From Sulfuricurvum sp. (GTDB lineage Bacteria > Campylobacterota > Campylobacteria > Campylobacterales > Sulfurimonadaceae), in assembly GCA_022729835.1 (NCBI GenBank), contig DZBC01000056.1, forward strand, positions 1-10,403: a stretch of DNA of 10,403 nt. Reading direction: 5' to 3'. Both the position numbers and the translations under genes were made by a program. Positions 1 to 5,826 of this stretch are shown in pieces. Position 1 is the first letter of the stretch. Each line of letters begins with the position of its first letter. A model generated the notes under the pieces. The model was not told where the DNA came from. It saw only the letters and a program-made list of their open reading frames with translations, and made no database searches.

Positions 1-417
1 GCGGGTGTATTTTTGAAACAGATAGGCGCTCTCGCACGAGGTACGCGCCCCGCCGATGGAGCAGAGGCTATGCGCACCGTAGCTTTGCTTGATCTCGTTC
101 ATCTTCAGCGCCGCTGCTTTGGCGGCATCTGCAACACTACATGTAAACCACTCCTCATCTAAAGGCTCTAGCACTATCATTGGTGCAATGGCGGGATTTT
201 TTTCAATAAAGGAGCGTTTGATTCTAGGCGCCCTGATCCGTTCATCCGAGGCGACGAAATCGAAACCGTATGTGCCCTTGACGCAGAGCTTGCCTTGGGA
301 AACGTAGCCATCAGGGGAGGCGTAAATCTCCGTGATAGTATTATTCTCCACCACCCCTACGATATCGCATCCAACCCCGCAATAGGTGCAAACACTCTCA
401 ATCTCTTTTGCATGCAT
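1..417 (-). CDS. Formate dehydrogenase-type molybdopterin oxidoreductase, catalytic subunit (N-terminal part, truncated by window edge)
   Basis: This is the first ~139 residues of a Mo/W-bis-MGD enzyme, read on the minus strand and cut by the left edge. Counting from the ATG at 420, the protein shows the N-terminal [4Fe-4S] ligand pattern C11-x2-C14-x3-C18-x27-C46, followed by V47-K48-G49. K48 is the lysine that relays electrons in the family. The text after it (GTYGFDF, then a GARTSCESAYLFQKYTR stretch at the edge) resembles formate dehydrogenases of the FdhF/FdsA kind more than nitrate reductases. No Tat signal precedes the cluster, so a cytoplasmic enzyme is inferred. The active-site Cys/Sec, near residue 140 in E. 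coli FdhF, should lie just outside the window. Two ATGs are adjacent (420 and 417). I chose 417 because AAGGA at 424-428 is 6 nt away from it, but only 3 nt from the other. The gene diverges from cvfB. Partner subunits cannot be seen, so assimilatory nitrate reductase is a less likely alternative. Confidence 0.8.
   Translation of the reverse strand, partial: MHAKEIESVCTYCGVGCDIVGVVENNTITEIYASPDGYVSQGKLCVKGTYGFDFVASDERIRAPRIKRSFIEKNPAIAPMIVLEPLDEEWFTCSVADAAKAAALKMNEIKQSYGAHSLCSIGGARTSCESAYLFQKYTR
137..146 (+). repeat. Near-copy of the TTACATGTAA palindrome inside fdh
   Basis: CTACATGTAA differs by one base from the intergenic palindrome and is followed by AC, giving TGTAAAC as at 427 and 529. 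It lies inside the fdh reading frame, where it encodes part of a Phe-Thr-Cys-Ser stretch, so it may be coincidental. Confidence 0.3.
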
Positions 418-426
418 CATTGATCC

Positions 427-436
427 TTACATGTAA
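427..436 (+). repeat. TTACATGTAA palindrome, copy 1 (upstream of fdh)
   Basis: A perfect 10-bp palindrome within the 14-mer CCTTACATGTAAAC (425-438), which recurs exactly at 527-540. On the minus strand its end supplies the AAGG of the fdh Shine-Dalgarno sequence, so a bound protein would cover the translation start region. A related half-site TGTAAAC lies at 448-454. The role as an operator is inferred. Confidence 0.6.
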
Positions 437-471
437 ACTAGGCGCATTGTAAACGATGGGCTATGAGAGAG

Positions 472-477
472 ATATTA
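472..477 (-). promoter_or_regulatory. Possible -10 box for fdh
   Basis: The minus strand reads TAATAT here, within a GCTTAATATC context. It would start transcription near 465 and leave a leader of about 45 nt containing palindrome copy 1. TTGACC at 498-503 (minus) is about 20 nt upstream, too far for a good -35. Campylobacterota sigma-70 promoters often lack a recognisable -35, so this stays a tentative call. Confidence 0.25.
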
Positions 478-528
478 AGCGTTTTGCTTTATGTGACAGG
501 TCAAGTGTCCCCTCATCGCTTATGGACC

Positions 529-538
529 TTACATGTAA
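529..538 (+). repeat. TTACATGTAA palindrome, copy 2 (in cvfB promoter)
   Basis: Exact second copy of the palindrome, in the same 14-mer context as copy 1 and 102 bp from it. It ends 7 bp before the TATAAT at 546-551, filling the stretch between the expected -35 and -10 positions. That is a classic place for a repressor to block RNA polymerase. No binding protein is identified. Confidence 0.6.
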
Positions 539-545
539 ACTCCAC

Positions 546-551
546 TATAAT
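546..551 (+). promoter_or_regulatory. -10 box of the cvfB promoter
   Basis: A consensus TATAAT lies 20 bp before the cvfB start codon and just upstream of its ribosome binding site (AAGGAG at 561-566). The expected -35 position, 523-528, reads TGGACC, a weak match. Transcription would begin near 558, leaving a very short leader of about 14 nt. Confidence 0.55.
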
Positions 552-571
552 ACGATTTTCAAGGAGCGCCC

Positions 572-1411
572 ATGATCGATTCCACCCTCACATTAGGCAC
601 GCTTAATCGACTCAGACTGGACCATTTTGCCGCGCCTGGTGCCTACTTGATGGCTGAGGATAGCTCAGACGTACTGCTCCCCAACCAATACGTCACCGAC
701 GATATGATGCTCGATCAGGAGCTCGAAGTCTTTATCTACACTGATAGTGAAGACCGGCTCGTCGCCACCACACAGCGCCCGCTGGCTATGCGTGACCACT
801 TCGGCTTTTTTGAAGTGATTGATGTCACCGATTTTGGAGCCTTCGTCGATTGGGGGCTGCCCAAAGACCTCTTTGTACCCAAAAATCGACAAAAGCGCCC
901 GATGCGTGTCGGCGACAAACGTTTCTTGCGGGTAGTGGAAGATCCGCAGACCCAGCGTCTGATCGGAATTGAGAAGATCTCTTCTTACCTCGAACGTGCG
1001 CCACACATGTACCCTAACACACCTGTAGCGCTGCTGGTGATTGCACAGACACCTCTAGGGTTTAAGGTCATCATAGAGGATCGCTATGAGGGGATGCTCT
1101 ACAGCAATGAGATCTTCGCACCTATCGAGATCGGCTTGAAAACGACAGGCTACATCAAACAGGTGCGCGCCGACGGTCTCGTCGATGTACTGCTCCAGCC
1201 CATGGGAGCTAAGCGCACCGCAACAGATGCACAAAAAGTCCTTGATCTACTCGATACGCATCGGGGCATTCTGCCTTACAACTACAAAACAGATCCCGAT
1301 ACGATCTCTGAGGTCTTTGGCATGAGCCGAAAAGCCTTCAAACGTGTCCTGACAGAGCTGATCAAAGAGGGCAAAATAGCCGTCGGTGAAAGCGGGATCC
1401 ACCGCCAATGA
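572..1411 (+). CDS. cvfB: CvfB-family S1-like RNA-binding protein
   Basis: A 279-aa protein that matches the CvfB/YitL family in length and layout: tandem S1-like OB folds and a C-terminal winged helix. The N-terminal S1-like part spans about residues 5-65. A clear S1 domain begins near residue 78 with EVIDVTDFGAFVDWG (81-95). A third OB-like segment spans roughly 147-210. The winged helix is at about 220-275, with its recognition region around SEVFGMSRKAFKRVL (246-260). In Staphylococcus aureus and Streptococcus, CvfB binds RNA and affects expression of virulence genes; here a general role in RNA binding or translation is inferred. The ATG is preceded by AAGGAG with 5 nt spacing. The gene has its own TATAAT promoter overlapping a TTACATGTAA palindrome, and its TGA overlaps the next start codon (ATGA), so the two genes are probably translated together. 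Confidence 0.85.
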   Translation: MIDSTLTLGTLNRLRLDHFAAPGAYLMAEDSSDVLLPNQYVTDDMMLDQELEVFIYTDSEDRLVATTQRPLAMRDHFGFFEVIDVTDFGAFVDWGLPKDLFVPKNRQKRPMRVGDKRFLRVVEDPQTQRLIGIEKISSYLERAPHMYPNTPVALLVIAQTPLGFKVIIEDRYEGMLYSNEIFAPIEIGLKTTGYIKQVRADGLVDVLLQPMGAKRTATDAQKVLDLLDTHRGILPYNYKTDPDTISEVFGMSRKAFKRVLTELIKEGKIAVGESGIHRQ

Positions 1412-1551
1412 ATACCACAGAGTCAGGCGGCGGATTAAATGCCATCATTGAGTCGGTCGGTGGTGCCGATCTGTTTGTCTGGCTTGTGACTTTTGTGCTG
1501 CTACTCGTAGGAGCCGGAATACTTTACTTCACCAACCGCGACATGGAATAG
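1408..1551 (+). CDS. Small single-pass membrane protein of unknown function (47 aa)
   Basis: A 47-residue frame opens at the ATGA overlap with the cvfB stop and closes with TAG. It has a short hydrophilic, Gly-rich N-terminus (residues 1-21, including TESGGG). One hydrophobic segment follows at about 22-41, rich in Leu, Val, Phe and Gly, then a short charged tail, TNRDME. That is the layout of a one-helix inner-membrane protein. There is no lipobox or cleavable signal. The 4-nt overlap indicates translational coupling with the RNA-binding protein, and there is no strong ribosome binding site of its own. I do not recognise the family. It could be chance readthrough sequence, but the clean membrane segment and the coupled start argue for a real gene. 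Confidence 0.6.
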   Translation: MNTTESGGGLNAIIESVGGADLFVWLVTFVLLLVGAGILYFTNRDME

Positions 1552-1587
1552 CCCTTGCTTTCCTCGGGCTAGATCACCCGAAGGAGA
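1550..1587 (+). promoter_or_regulatory. Hairpin that can cover the ribosome binding site of the 80-aa gene
   Basis: TCGGG (1564-1568) pairs with CCCGA (1577-1581) across an 8-nt loop. With one bulged A the stem extends through TTTCC against GGAGA, covering the AAGGAG at 1581-1586. An alternative stem, AGCCC (1550-1554) with GGGCT (1566-1570), would break the first and expose the site. The two pairings exclude each other. No T-run follows, so it is not a terminator. A regulatory role is inferred only. Confidence 0.3.
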
Positions 1588-1592
1588 AGTGC

Positions 1593-1835
1593 ATGAGTTT
1601 TGATGTCGTCGAACAATACCGAACACAACCTCAAAAAATTGTAGATTTAAAATGGCTAGAACTCGAACTTGACCGTATTGTCGCCAATCCTGTGCGTATG
1701 CACTGGAATGCTTCGAAGCAGTGTGTCGAGCTAGAGTATCAAAGTGAAGCCGAATACCAGTTGTTACACCGCTGGAGCGAGCATGTCGGGGCAGCGCTAG
1801 AAGTAGCTCAACGCTCGGCTTATATCTACCGCTGA
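1593..1835 (+). CDS. Hypothetical protein, 80 aa
   Basis: A soluble, mixed-charge protein with no membrane segment, signal peptide or cysteine-cluster motif (one Cys only). The N-terminal half is probably helical (residues about 5-30). It is followed by what looks like two short strands around VRMHWNASKQCVELEY (34-49) and then a helix rich in Glu, His and Ala to about residue 75. I do not recognise the family. The start is well supported: AAGGAG at 1581-1586 precedes the ATG by 6 nt. It lies 41 nt after the 47-aa gene on the same strand, so it is probably the third gene of the cvfB transcript. Its last 10 bp overlap the end of the converging phosphatase gene, leaving no room for a separate terminator. 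Confidence 0.65.
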   Translation: MSFDVVEQYRTQPQKIVDLKWLELELDRIVANPVRMHWNASKQCVELEYQSEAEYQLLHRWSEHVGAALEVAQRSAYIYR

Positions 1836-2311
1836 GATTTAGGGTAGTCGTAGTCACGCAACTTGAACCCATCGCACTCAGCCCATGGTCGCTTGGTTTC
1901 AAAAAGTGCGTAGGCGGCAGTCGGGAACTTGAAGAGGGTCTGACCGCTTAAGCGCTCAAACAGATCATGTAGATCCGGATTGTGCCCAAAGATCATCACC
2001 CGCTTCATCGATTCATCCAAGGAGCGAATCACATCGCAAATAGCAAAGGCGCCTTCAAAATAGAGCGCATCATTCACAATCAAGTTGTCGGTATAATCAA
2101 TCGCCTCAGCAACTGCCTTAGCGGTAGCATGCGCCCGAAGTGCAGGTGAAGTGATGATCGCATCCCAGTGATGATCCAACTTAGCAATCCGCCGACCCAT
2201 TTCCGGCGCGACTTTAAGTCCGCGCTTGTTAAGCGGGCGCTCTTTATCGGGCAATTCCTGATCGTCCCAGCAAGACTTCGCGTGACGCATAATAAGCAGT
2301 GTGTGTTTCAT
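1826..2311 (-). CDS. sixA: SixA-type phosphohistidine phosphatase (histidine phosphatase superfamily)
   Basis: A 161-aa minimal histidine phosphatase, the size of the SixA group. It has the N-terminal RHA motif (R9-H10-A11, with H10 the expected phospho-acceptor), followed by K12-S13 as in SixA. R59 lies in SPALRA, a candidate acid is E86, and the second catalytic histidine is H110 in GHNPDL. In E. coli SixA removes phosphate from histidines of phosphotransfer proteins (first ArcB, later NPr of the nitrogen PTS). The target here is unknown, and a small-molecule phosphatase cannot be excluded. It follows infA after 42 nt, which hold two palindromes forming a hairpin. The AAGG of its ribosome binding site is the end of the nearer palindrome, 7 nt from the ATG. 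It may be read through from the ribosomal cluster or have its own start. Confidence 0.85.
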   Translation of the reverse strand: MKHTLLIMRHAKSCWDDQELPDKERPLNKRGLKVAPEMGRRIAKLDHHWDAIITSPALRAHATAKAVAEAIDYTDNLIVNDALYFEGAFAICDVIRSLDESMKRVMIFGHNPDLHDLFERLSGQTLFKFPTAAYALFETKRPWAECDGFKLRDYDYPKSQR

Positions 2312-2319
2312 AAAAATGC

Positions 2320-2345
2320 CTTACATGTAACATTGTACATGTAAG
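2320..2345 (-). terminator. Hairpin made of two ACATGT palindromes between infA and sixA
   Basis: On the minus strand CTTACATGTA (2345-2336) and TACATGTAAG (2329-2320) form a perfect 10-bp stem around a 6-nt loop, CAATGT. GCA and then five T (2316-2312) follow, ending at the sixA ATG. The layout resembles an intrinsic terminator for the ribosomal cluster, but the stem has only three G:C pairs and the T-run is offset by 3 nt, so it would be weak. TTACATGTAA at 2321-2330 is an exact third copy of the palindrome seen near fdh and cvfB. The site may therefore be a paired operator rather than, or as well as, a terminator. Confidence 0.45.
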
Positions 2346-2353
2346 TGTAGCAC

Positions 2354-2572
2354 TTATTTATAGCGGTAGGTGATGCGGCCTTTATCTAGGCTGTAGGGGG
2401 TAAGTTCGATCTTAACTTTGTCACCGGGAAGAATTTTGATGTAGTGCATCCGCATTTTTCCAGCAATGTGACAGAGAATCACATGCTTGTTCTCAAGCTC
2501 TACACGAAATGTCGCATTCGGCAGGGCTTCGATAATTTTTCCGTCAACTTCAATGACATCAGCTTTGGACAT
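2354..2572 (-). CDS. infA: Translation initiation factor IF-1
   Basis: A 72-aa single OB-fold protein of exactly the usual IF-1 length. Diagnostic text includes the start [21 protein letters not shown] (20-28), the [16 protein letters not shown] stretch (38-53) and the C-terminal [14 protein letters not shown]-1 binds the A site of the 30S subunit and helps IF-2 and IF-3 select the initiator tRNA. The ATG is preceded by AGGAG that overlaps the map stop codon, with 8 nt between the two genes. Here infA ends the ribosomal cluster: rpmJ and the alpha-cluster genes that often follow it are absent. Its last codons contain TATAAA, which might double as a -10 for sixA, but I see no supporting -35. 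Confidence 0.97.
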   Translation of the reverse strand: MSKADVIEVDGKIIEALPNATFRVELENKHVILCHIAGKMRMHYIKILPGDKVKIELTPYSLDKGRITYRYK

Positions 2573-2580
2573 ATTGGCTC

Positions 2581-3339
2581 CTATGCAATGGATAGAATTT
2601 CAGCTCTGCCGTTGATGACGGCAACCGTGTGTTCGTAATGAGATCCCCGTAAACCGTCGGAACTCACCACGTCCCAGCCGTTTTCGCGGATCACCGCTTT
2701 GGACTCTTTTTGGCAGATCATCGGCTCTAAGCAAAAGACCATGCCATTCTTGATTTTCGGACCCGCTTTGGGGTTGGTGCCTTCTAAATAATTGGGGATT
2801 TCCGGCTCTTCATGAGGTTTTCTTCCGATACCATGCCCACAAAATCCTCGCAGCGGTACATAGCCCCGAGCACGGATAAAACGTTCGATTTCATAAGAGA
2901 GCTCTTTAAAGCGCATCCCTTCTTTGATAATATCGACGGCATAATAGAGTGTCTCTTTGGCGCAGGCGATCAAATCTTCATCCGCACTGCTAATCGTGCC
3001 TACCGGCATCGAAACTGCAGCATCACCGTAGTATCCTTGATACTCCGTTCCAATATCATAGCCTATGATATCGCCCTCTTGGAGACGATAATCAGTCGGT
3101 ATCCCGTGGATGATCACCTCGTTTAGCGAGGTGCAGACTGCACTTGGAAAGCCATAGAGCCCTTTGAATGATGGTTTAGCACCTTTGGATCGAACGAATG
3201 ACTCCGCGATTGCATCAAGCTCTTTAAGGCTCATGCCGACACGCGTCTCCTGCATCAGCAGATTAAGCGCTCCGGCAACAATGCGGTTTGCAGCACGCAG
3301 TTTTTCGATTTCCTCAGGTTTGCGTAGCGCAATGGCCAT
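2581..3339 (-). CDS. map: Methionine aminopeptidase type I
   Basis: A 252-aa pita-bread-fold protease that removes the N-terminal Met from nascent proteins at the ribosome. All five metal ligands are visible: D95 (in YDIGT), D106 (in YYGDAA), H169 (in CGHGIG), E205 (in CLEPM) and E236 (in YEHTV). H78 (in HGIP) is the expected substrate-contacting histidine. The length is typical of class Ia enzymes, with no N-terminal zinc or SH3-type extension. It starts 3 nt after the secY stop and ends 8 nt before infA. Many bacteria have adk between secY and map, but it is not present here. Placing it with secY and the ribosomal proteins fits a shared demand at the tunnel exit. Confidence 0.97.
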   Translation of the reverse strand: MAIALRKPEEIEKLRAANRIVAGALNLLMQETRVGMSLKELDAIAESFVRSKGAKPSFKGLYGFPSAVCTSLNEVIIHGIPTDYRLQEGDIIGYDIGTEYQGYYGDAAVSMPVGTISSADEDLIACAKETLYYAVDIIKEGMRFKELSYEIERFIRARGYVPLRGFCGHGIGRKPHEEPEIPNYLEGTNPKAGPKIKNGMVFCLEPMICQKESKAVIRENGWDVVSSDGLRGSHYEHTVAVINGRAEILSIA

Positions 3340-3342
3340 GCG

Positions 3343-4605
3343 TTAGAGGCCTACAGCACTGAGCGTCTGATAGCGGCTCATGTAGATCTGAGCTTCAATT
3401 TTGCGCATAGTGTCAAGGGCAACCTGTACGACGATCAAGACCGCCGTTCCACCGAAGAAGAAAGGAACACCCATGGTTTTGATAATCATAAATGGCACAG
3501 TAGCCACCAAGCCCAGATAAATCGCGCCCGTAAAGGTTAAACGACTGGCGGTTTCATTAAGAAACTCCGCCGTTGAAGCACCGGGACGAACACCGGGGAT
3601 AAATCCACCCTGACGTTTAAGATTTTCGGAGATATCTTTCGCATTGAAGACAATCGACGCATAAAAGTAGGCGAAGAATACAACAAACATGAAGGTTAAT
3701 ACATTGAAAAAATATCCGTTAGGGTTGAGCAAATCGGTGATGGCTTGCACATAGGGGTTGGTACTGGCGGAGAGAACAGTCATCGGAAACATCAAAATCG
3801 CTGATGCAAAGATGACTGGAATAACGCCTGAAAGGTTCACCTTAATCGGAATATAGTTCATCACACGCTTATTCTGATTTTGAATCATCGTCTTTTTAGC
3901 GTATGTTACAGGTACGCGACGCTCACCAAGTTCGACGTAAATAATGATAAACACAGTGGCAAAAATCAGCGCCAAAATGGCTACGAGCGTCAAAAAGCCC
4001 ATCGCACCAGTGTTGATCATGGTCACCGCCTGAGAGATTGCGCTGGGAATGGCCGACACAATGCCTGCGAAGATAATCAGCGAGATACCATTGCCGATAC
4101 CGCTTTGTGTAATCTGCTCACCGATCCACATCAACAGCATCGTACCCGCAAGCATCGACACCACAGAAACGAGCAAAAAGGTACTATGATCCACCAAAAT
4201 AGCGCTACCGCCGTCTTGGCCAGTCATACCTTGCAATCCGACACTCACTCCGATAGCCTGCACAATGGTGATGGCAATCGTCGCATAGCGGATAATCTGC
4301 ATGTACTTGACCATACCGTCACGCTCTTTTTTCATTTGACCCAAATTGGGGAATGTTGCGGCCAGTAGTTCCATAATGATCGATGCGGTGATATAAGGCA
4401 TGATGCCCAAAGAGATGATGGAGAGGCGTTCGACGGCATTTCCGCTGAACATATTGTAAAGACCCAGAGCGTCTGCTTCATGGGAATCAAAAAACGCGGC
4501 GATAACAGCCGTATCGACACCCGGAACCGGCACATAGGCCAGTAGCCGATAAATGAACAGAAACCCGATCGTAATAAAGATCTTGTTTAGCAGTTGCTGA
4601 TTCAT
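3343..4605 (-). CDS. secY: Preprotein translocase channel subunit SecY
   Basis: A 420-aa polytopic inner-membrane protein that forms the SecYEG channel for exported and membrane proteins. About ten hydrophobic segments are visible. Landmarks are YVPVPGVD (24-31) after the first helix, the SLGIMPYITASIIMELL stretch (65-81) of helix 2, and GNGISLIIFAGIVSAIP (171-187). The cytosolic loop ERRVPVTYAKK (228-238) and the loop RQGGFIPGVRPG (331-342) follow. R340 matches the conserved arginine (E. coli R357) needed for SecA-driven transport. The N-terminus is short, lacking the longer cytosolic tail of E. coli SecY. The start overlaps the rplO stop by one base (TAATG) with no strong ribosome binding site of its own, so translation is probably coupled to L15. 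Confidence 0.97.
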   Translation of the reverse strand: MNQQLLNKIFITIGFLFIYRLLAYVPVPGVDTAVIAAFFDSHEADALGLYNMFSGNAVERLSIISLGIMPYITASIIMELLAATFPNLGQMKKERDGMVKYMQIIRYATIAITIVQAIGVSVGLQGMTGQDGGSAILVDHSTFLLVSVVSMLAGTMLLMWIGEQITQSGIGNGISLIIFAGIVSAIPSAISQAVTMINTGAMGFLTLVAILALIFATVFIIIYVELGERRVPVTYAKKTMIQNQNKRVMNYIPIKVNLSGVIPVIFASAILMFPMTVLSASTNPYVQAITDLLNPNGYFFNVLTFMFVVFFAYFYASIVFNAKDISENLKRQGGFIPGVRPGASTAEFLNETASRLTFTGAIYLGLVATVPFMIIKTMGVPFFFGGTAVLIVVQVALDTMRKIEAQIYMSRYQTLSAVGL

Positions 4606-5003
4606 TATTTGCCAGTAGTGCTTACATTATCATCTTTGATTTTCGGTGCCAACGCTTTGGCTGATGCACCGACCAGTTTAACCGCTTTAACTGCCTTGGC
4701 AAGACGATAAACCGAACGGATAGAATCTATAGTGATCTCATCAAGACCTGCCACTACGGCATGGTGCTCGACATTAATCACATAGGGCTTCACGACGCGT
4801 GAGGTGAAGCCTATTTTGGGCAGACGGCGCGCCATTGGCGTCTGTCCACCTTCAAAGTTACGCTTACGCTTGGATCCAGAACGCTGAGTCTGACCTTTAC
4901 CGCCGCGACCCGCCGTAGAACCCCAGCCGCTGCCTTGACCGCGACCGATACGTTTGGTTTTGTGGGTTGAACCTTCGGCAGGTGTTAAATTTTCTAGTGC
5001 CAT
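4605..5003 (-). CDS. rplO: 50S ribosomal protein L15
   Basis: A 132-aa L15, a little shorter than the 144 residues of E. coli. It has the Gly/Arg-rich N-terminal arm that threads into the 23S r[23 protein letters not shown] (17-36) and then [17 protein letters not shown] (50-66). The C-terminal globular part (about 70-132) is less conserved. AAAGGA stands 6 nt before the ATG. The gene begins only 3 nt after the rpsE stop, leaving no space for rpmD (L30), which sits there in E. coli and Bacillus. L15 assembles late into the large subunit. Confidence 0.96.
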   Translation of the reverse strand: MALENLTPAEGSTHKTKRIGRGQGSGWGSTAGRGGKGQTQRSGSKRKRNFEGGQTPMARRLPKIGFTSRVVKPYVINVEHHAVVAGLDEITIDSIRSVYRLAKAVKAVKLVGASAKALAPKIKDDNVSTTGK

Positions 5004-5006
5004 TAT

Positions 5007-5450
5007 TTATCCTTTCAGACGTGAGAGTGCTTCAATGGTTGCACGTACCACGGTATTTGGATTGTTGGAACCGAGTGATTTGGTCAGGATATCCTGCACA
5101 CCCGCAAGCTCAAGCACGGGGCGCATGGCACCGCCCGAGATCACACCGGTACCTTCAGACGCCGGTTTCAACAAAACACGGCTCGCATTATACTTATGTT
5201 CGATGTCATGCGCGATCGTGGTTCCTTTAACATTGACGGTAGTCAAGTTTTTGAACGCATTATCCACCGCTTTTTTGATGGCATCGGGCACTTCTTTGGC
5301 CTTACCTGAACCGTAACCTACGGTGCCTTTTTTGTCCCCTACGACTACCAGAGCAGTGAAGCGGAAGCGACGTCCACCCTTCACAACTTTGGTAACGCGT
5401 CCGATGTTGACGATCGACTCTTCGAACTCTTCTCTGTTGATATTTCTCAT
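5007..5450 (-). CDS. rpsE: 30S ribosomal protein S5
   Basis: A 147-aa S5. The N-terminal double-stranded-RNA-binding-like domain contains the family signature from about residue 22 ([19 protein letters not shown] at 21-39). This includes the loop where spectinomycin-resistance changes fall in other bacteria. The C-terminal domain shows [18 protein letters not shown] (100-117) and [14 protein letters not shown] (129-142). S5 lies at the mRNA entry side of the 30S subunit and affects decoding accuracy. GGAG stands 6 nt before the ATG. It is 9 nt from rplR upstream and 3 nt from rplO downstream. Confidence 0.97.
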   Translation of the reverse strand: MRNINREEFEESIVNIGRVTKVVKGGRRFRFTALVVVGDKKGTVGYGSGKAKEVPDAIKKAVDNAFKNLTTVNVKGTTIAHDIEHKYNASRVLLKPASEGTGVISGGAMRPVLELAGVQDILTKSLGSNNPNTVVRATIEALSRLKG

Positions 5451-5459
5451 CGCCAGCTC

Positions 5460-5816
5460 CTAAAACTTGATTTCGTTGGCGCGAAGGGCGTCACCGAATG
5501 CCGCAACTACACCGTGATATTGGTAGCCGTTACGATCGAATACGATCTCGTTCAGACCCTTCTCTTTGAGGGTTTGGGCGAACGCTTCTGCGAGTTTGAT
5601 CGCTCCCTCTTTGTTGGCGTTGAGCCCAAGTGCTTTGGAGCTGATGGCCGCAAGCGTTACCGCTTGAGTATCATCAATCGCCTGAGCGCTCAGGTAGCGA
5701 TTTGAACGAAACACAGAAAGACGGGGCATCGCTGCAGTTCCTGAAATTTTAGCGCGAATGCGCATCTTACGTCGAAGACGTCCGGCTGTTTTAGCTCTTA
5801 ATTCTTTAGCTGTCAT
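5460..5816 (-). CDS. rplR: 50S ribosomal protein L18
   Basis: A 118-aa L18, close to the usual 117. The Arg/Lys-rich N-terminus (RLRRKMRIRAKISG, 13-26) is followed by PRLSVFRSNRYLSAQAIDD (31-49). The C-terminal signature FDRNGYQYHGVVAAFGDALR spans 93-112. L18 binds 5S rRNA with L5 and joins it to the central protuberance. A G-rich ribosome binding site (AAGGGGGG) overlaps the stop codon of rplF upstream. Spacing is 10 nt to rplF and 9 nt to rpsE. Confidence 0.96.
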   Translation of the reverse strand: MTAKELRAKTAGRLRRKMRIRAKISGTAAMPRLSVFRSNRYLSAQAIDDTQAVTLAAISSKALGLNANKEGAIKLAEAFAQTLKEKGLNEIVFDRNGYQYHGVVAAFGDALRANEIKF

Positions 5817-5826
5817 TTAGCCCCCC

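Noticed and set aside
89..307. A 72-codon plus-strand frame at the left edge
   Set aside because: It is antisense to the fdh reading frame, which carries a clear [4Fe-4S] ligand pattern.
425..540. The palindromes as chromosome-partition parS sites
   Set aside because: The GTTTACATG...AAAC look recalls the parS core GTTTCACGTGAAAC, but the central bases differ and no copy here has both GTTT and AAAC arms. The genes are also not those of an origin region.
1501..1902. A 133-codon minus-strand frame across the 80-aa gene
   Set aside because: It lies over the plus-strand genes and the end of sixA, has no ribosome binding site or family resemblance, and conflicts with three better-supported genes.
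2354..2361. TATAAA at the end of infA as a sixA promoter
   Set aside because: The hexamer is simply the last codons of infA (Tyr-Lys-stop) and no -35 is visible, so I do not list it as a promoter.
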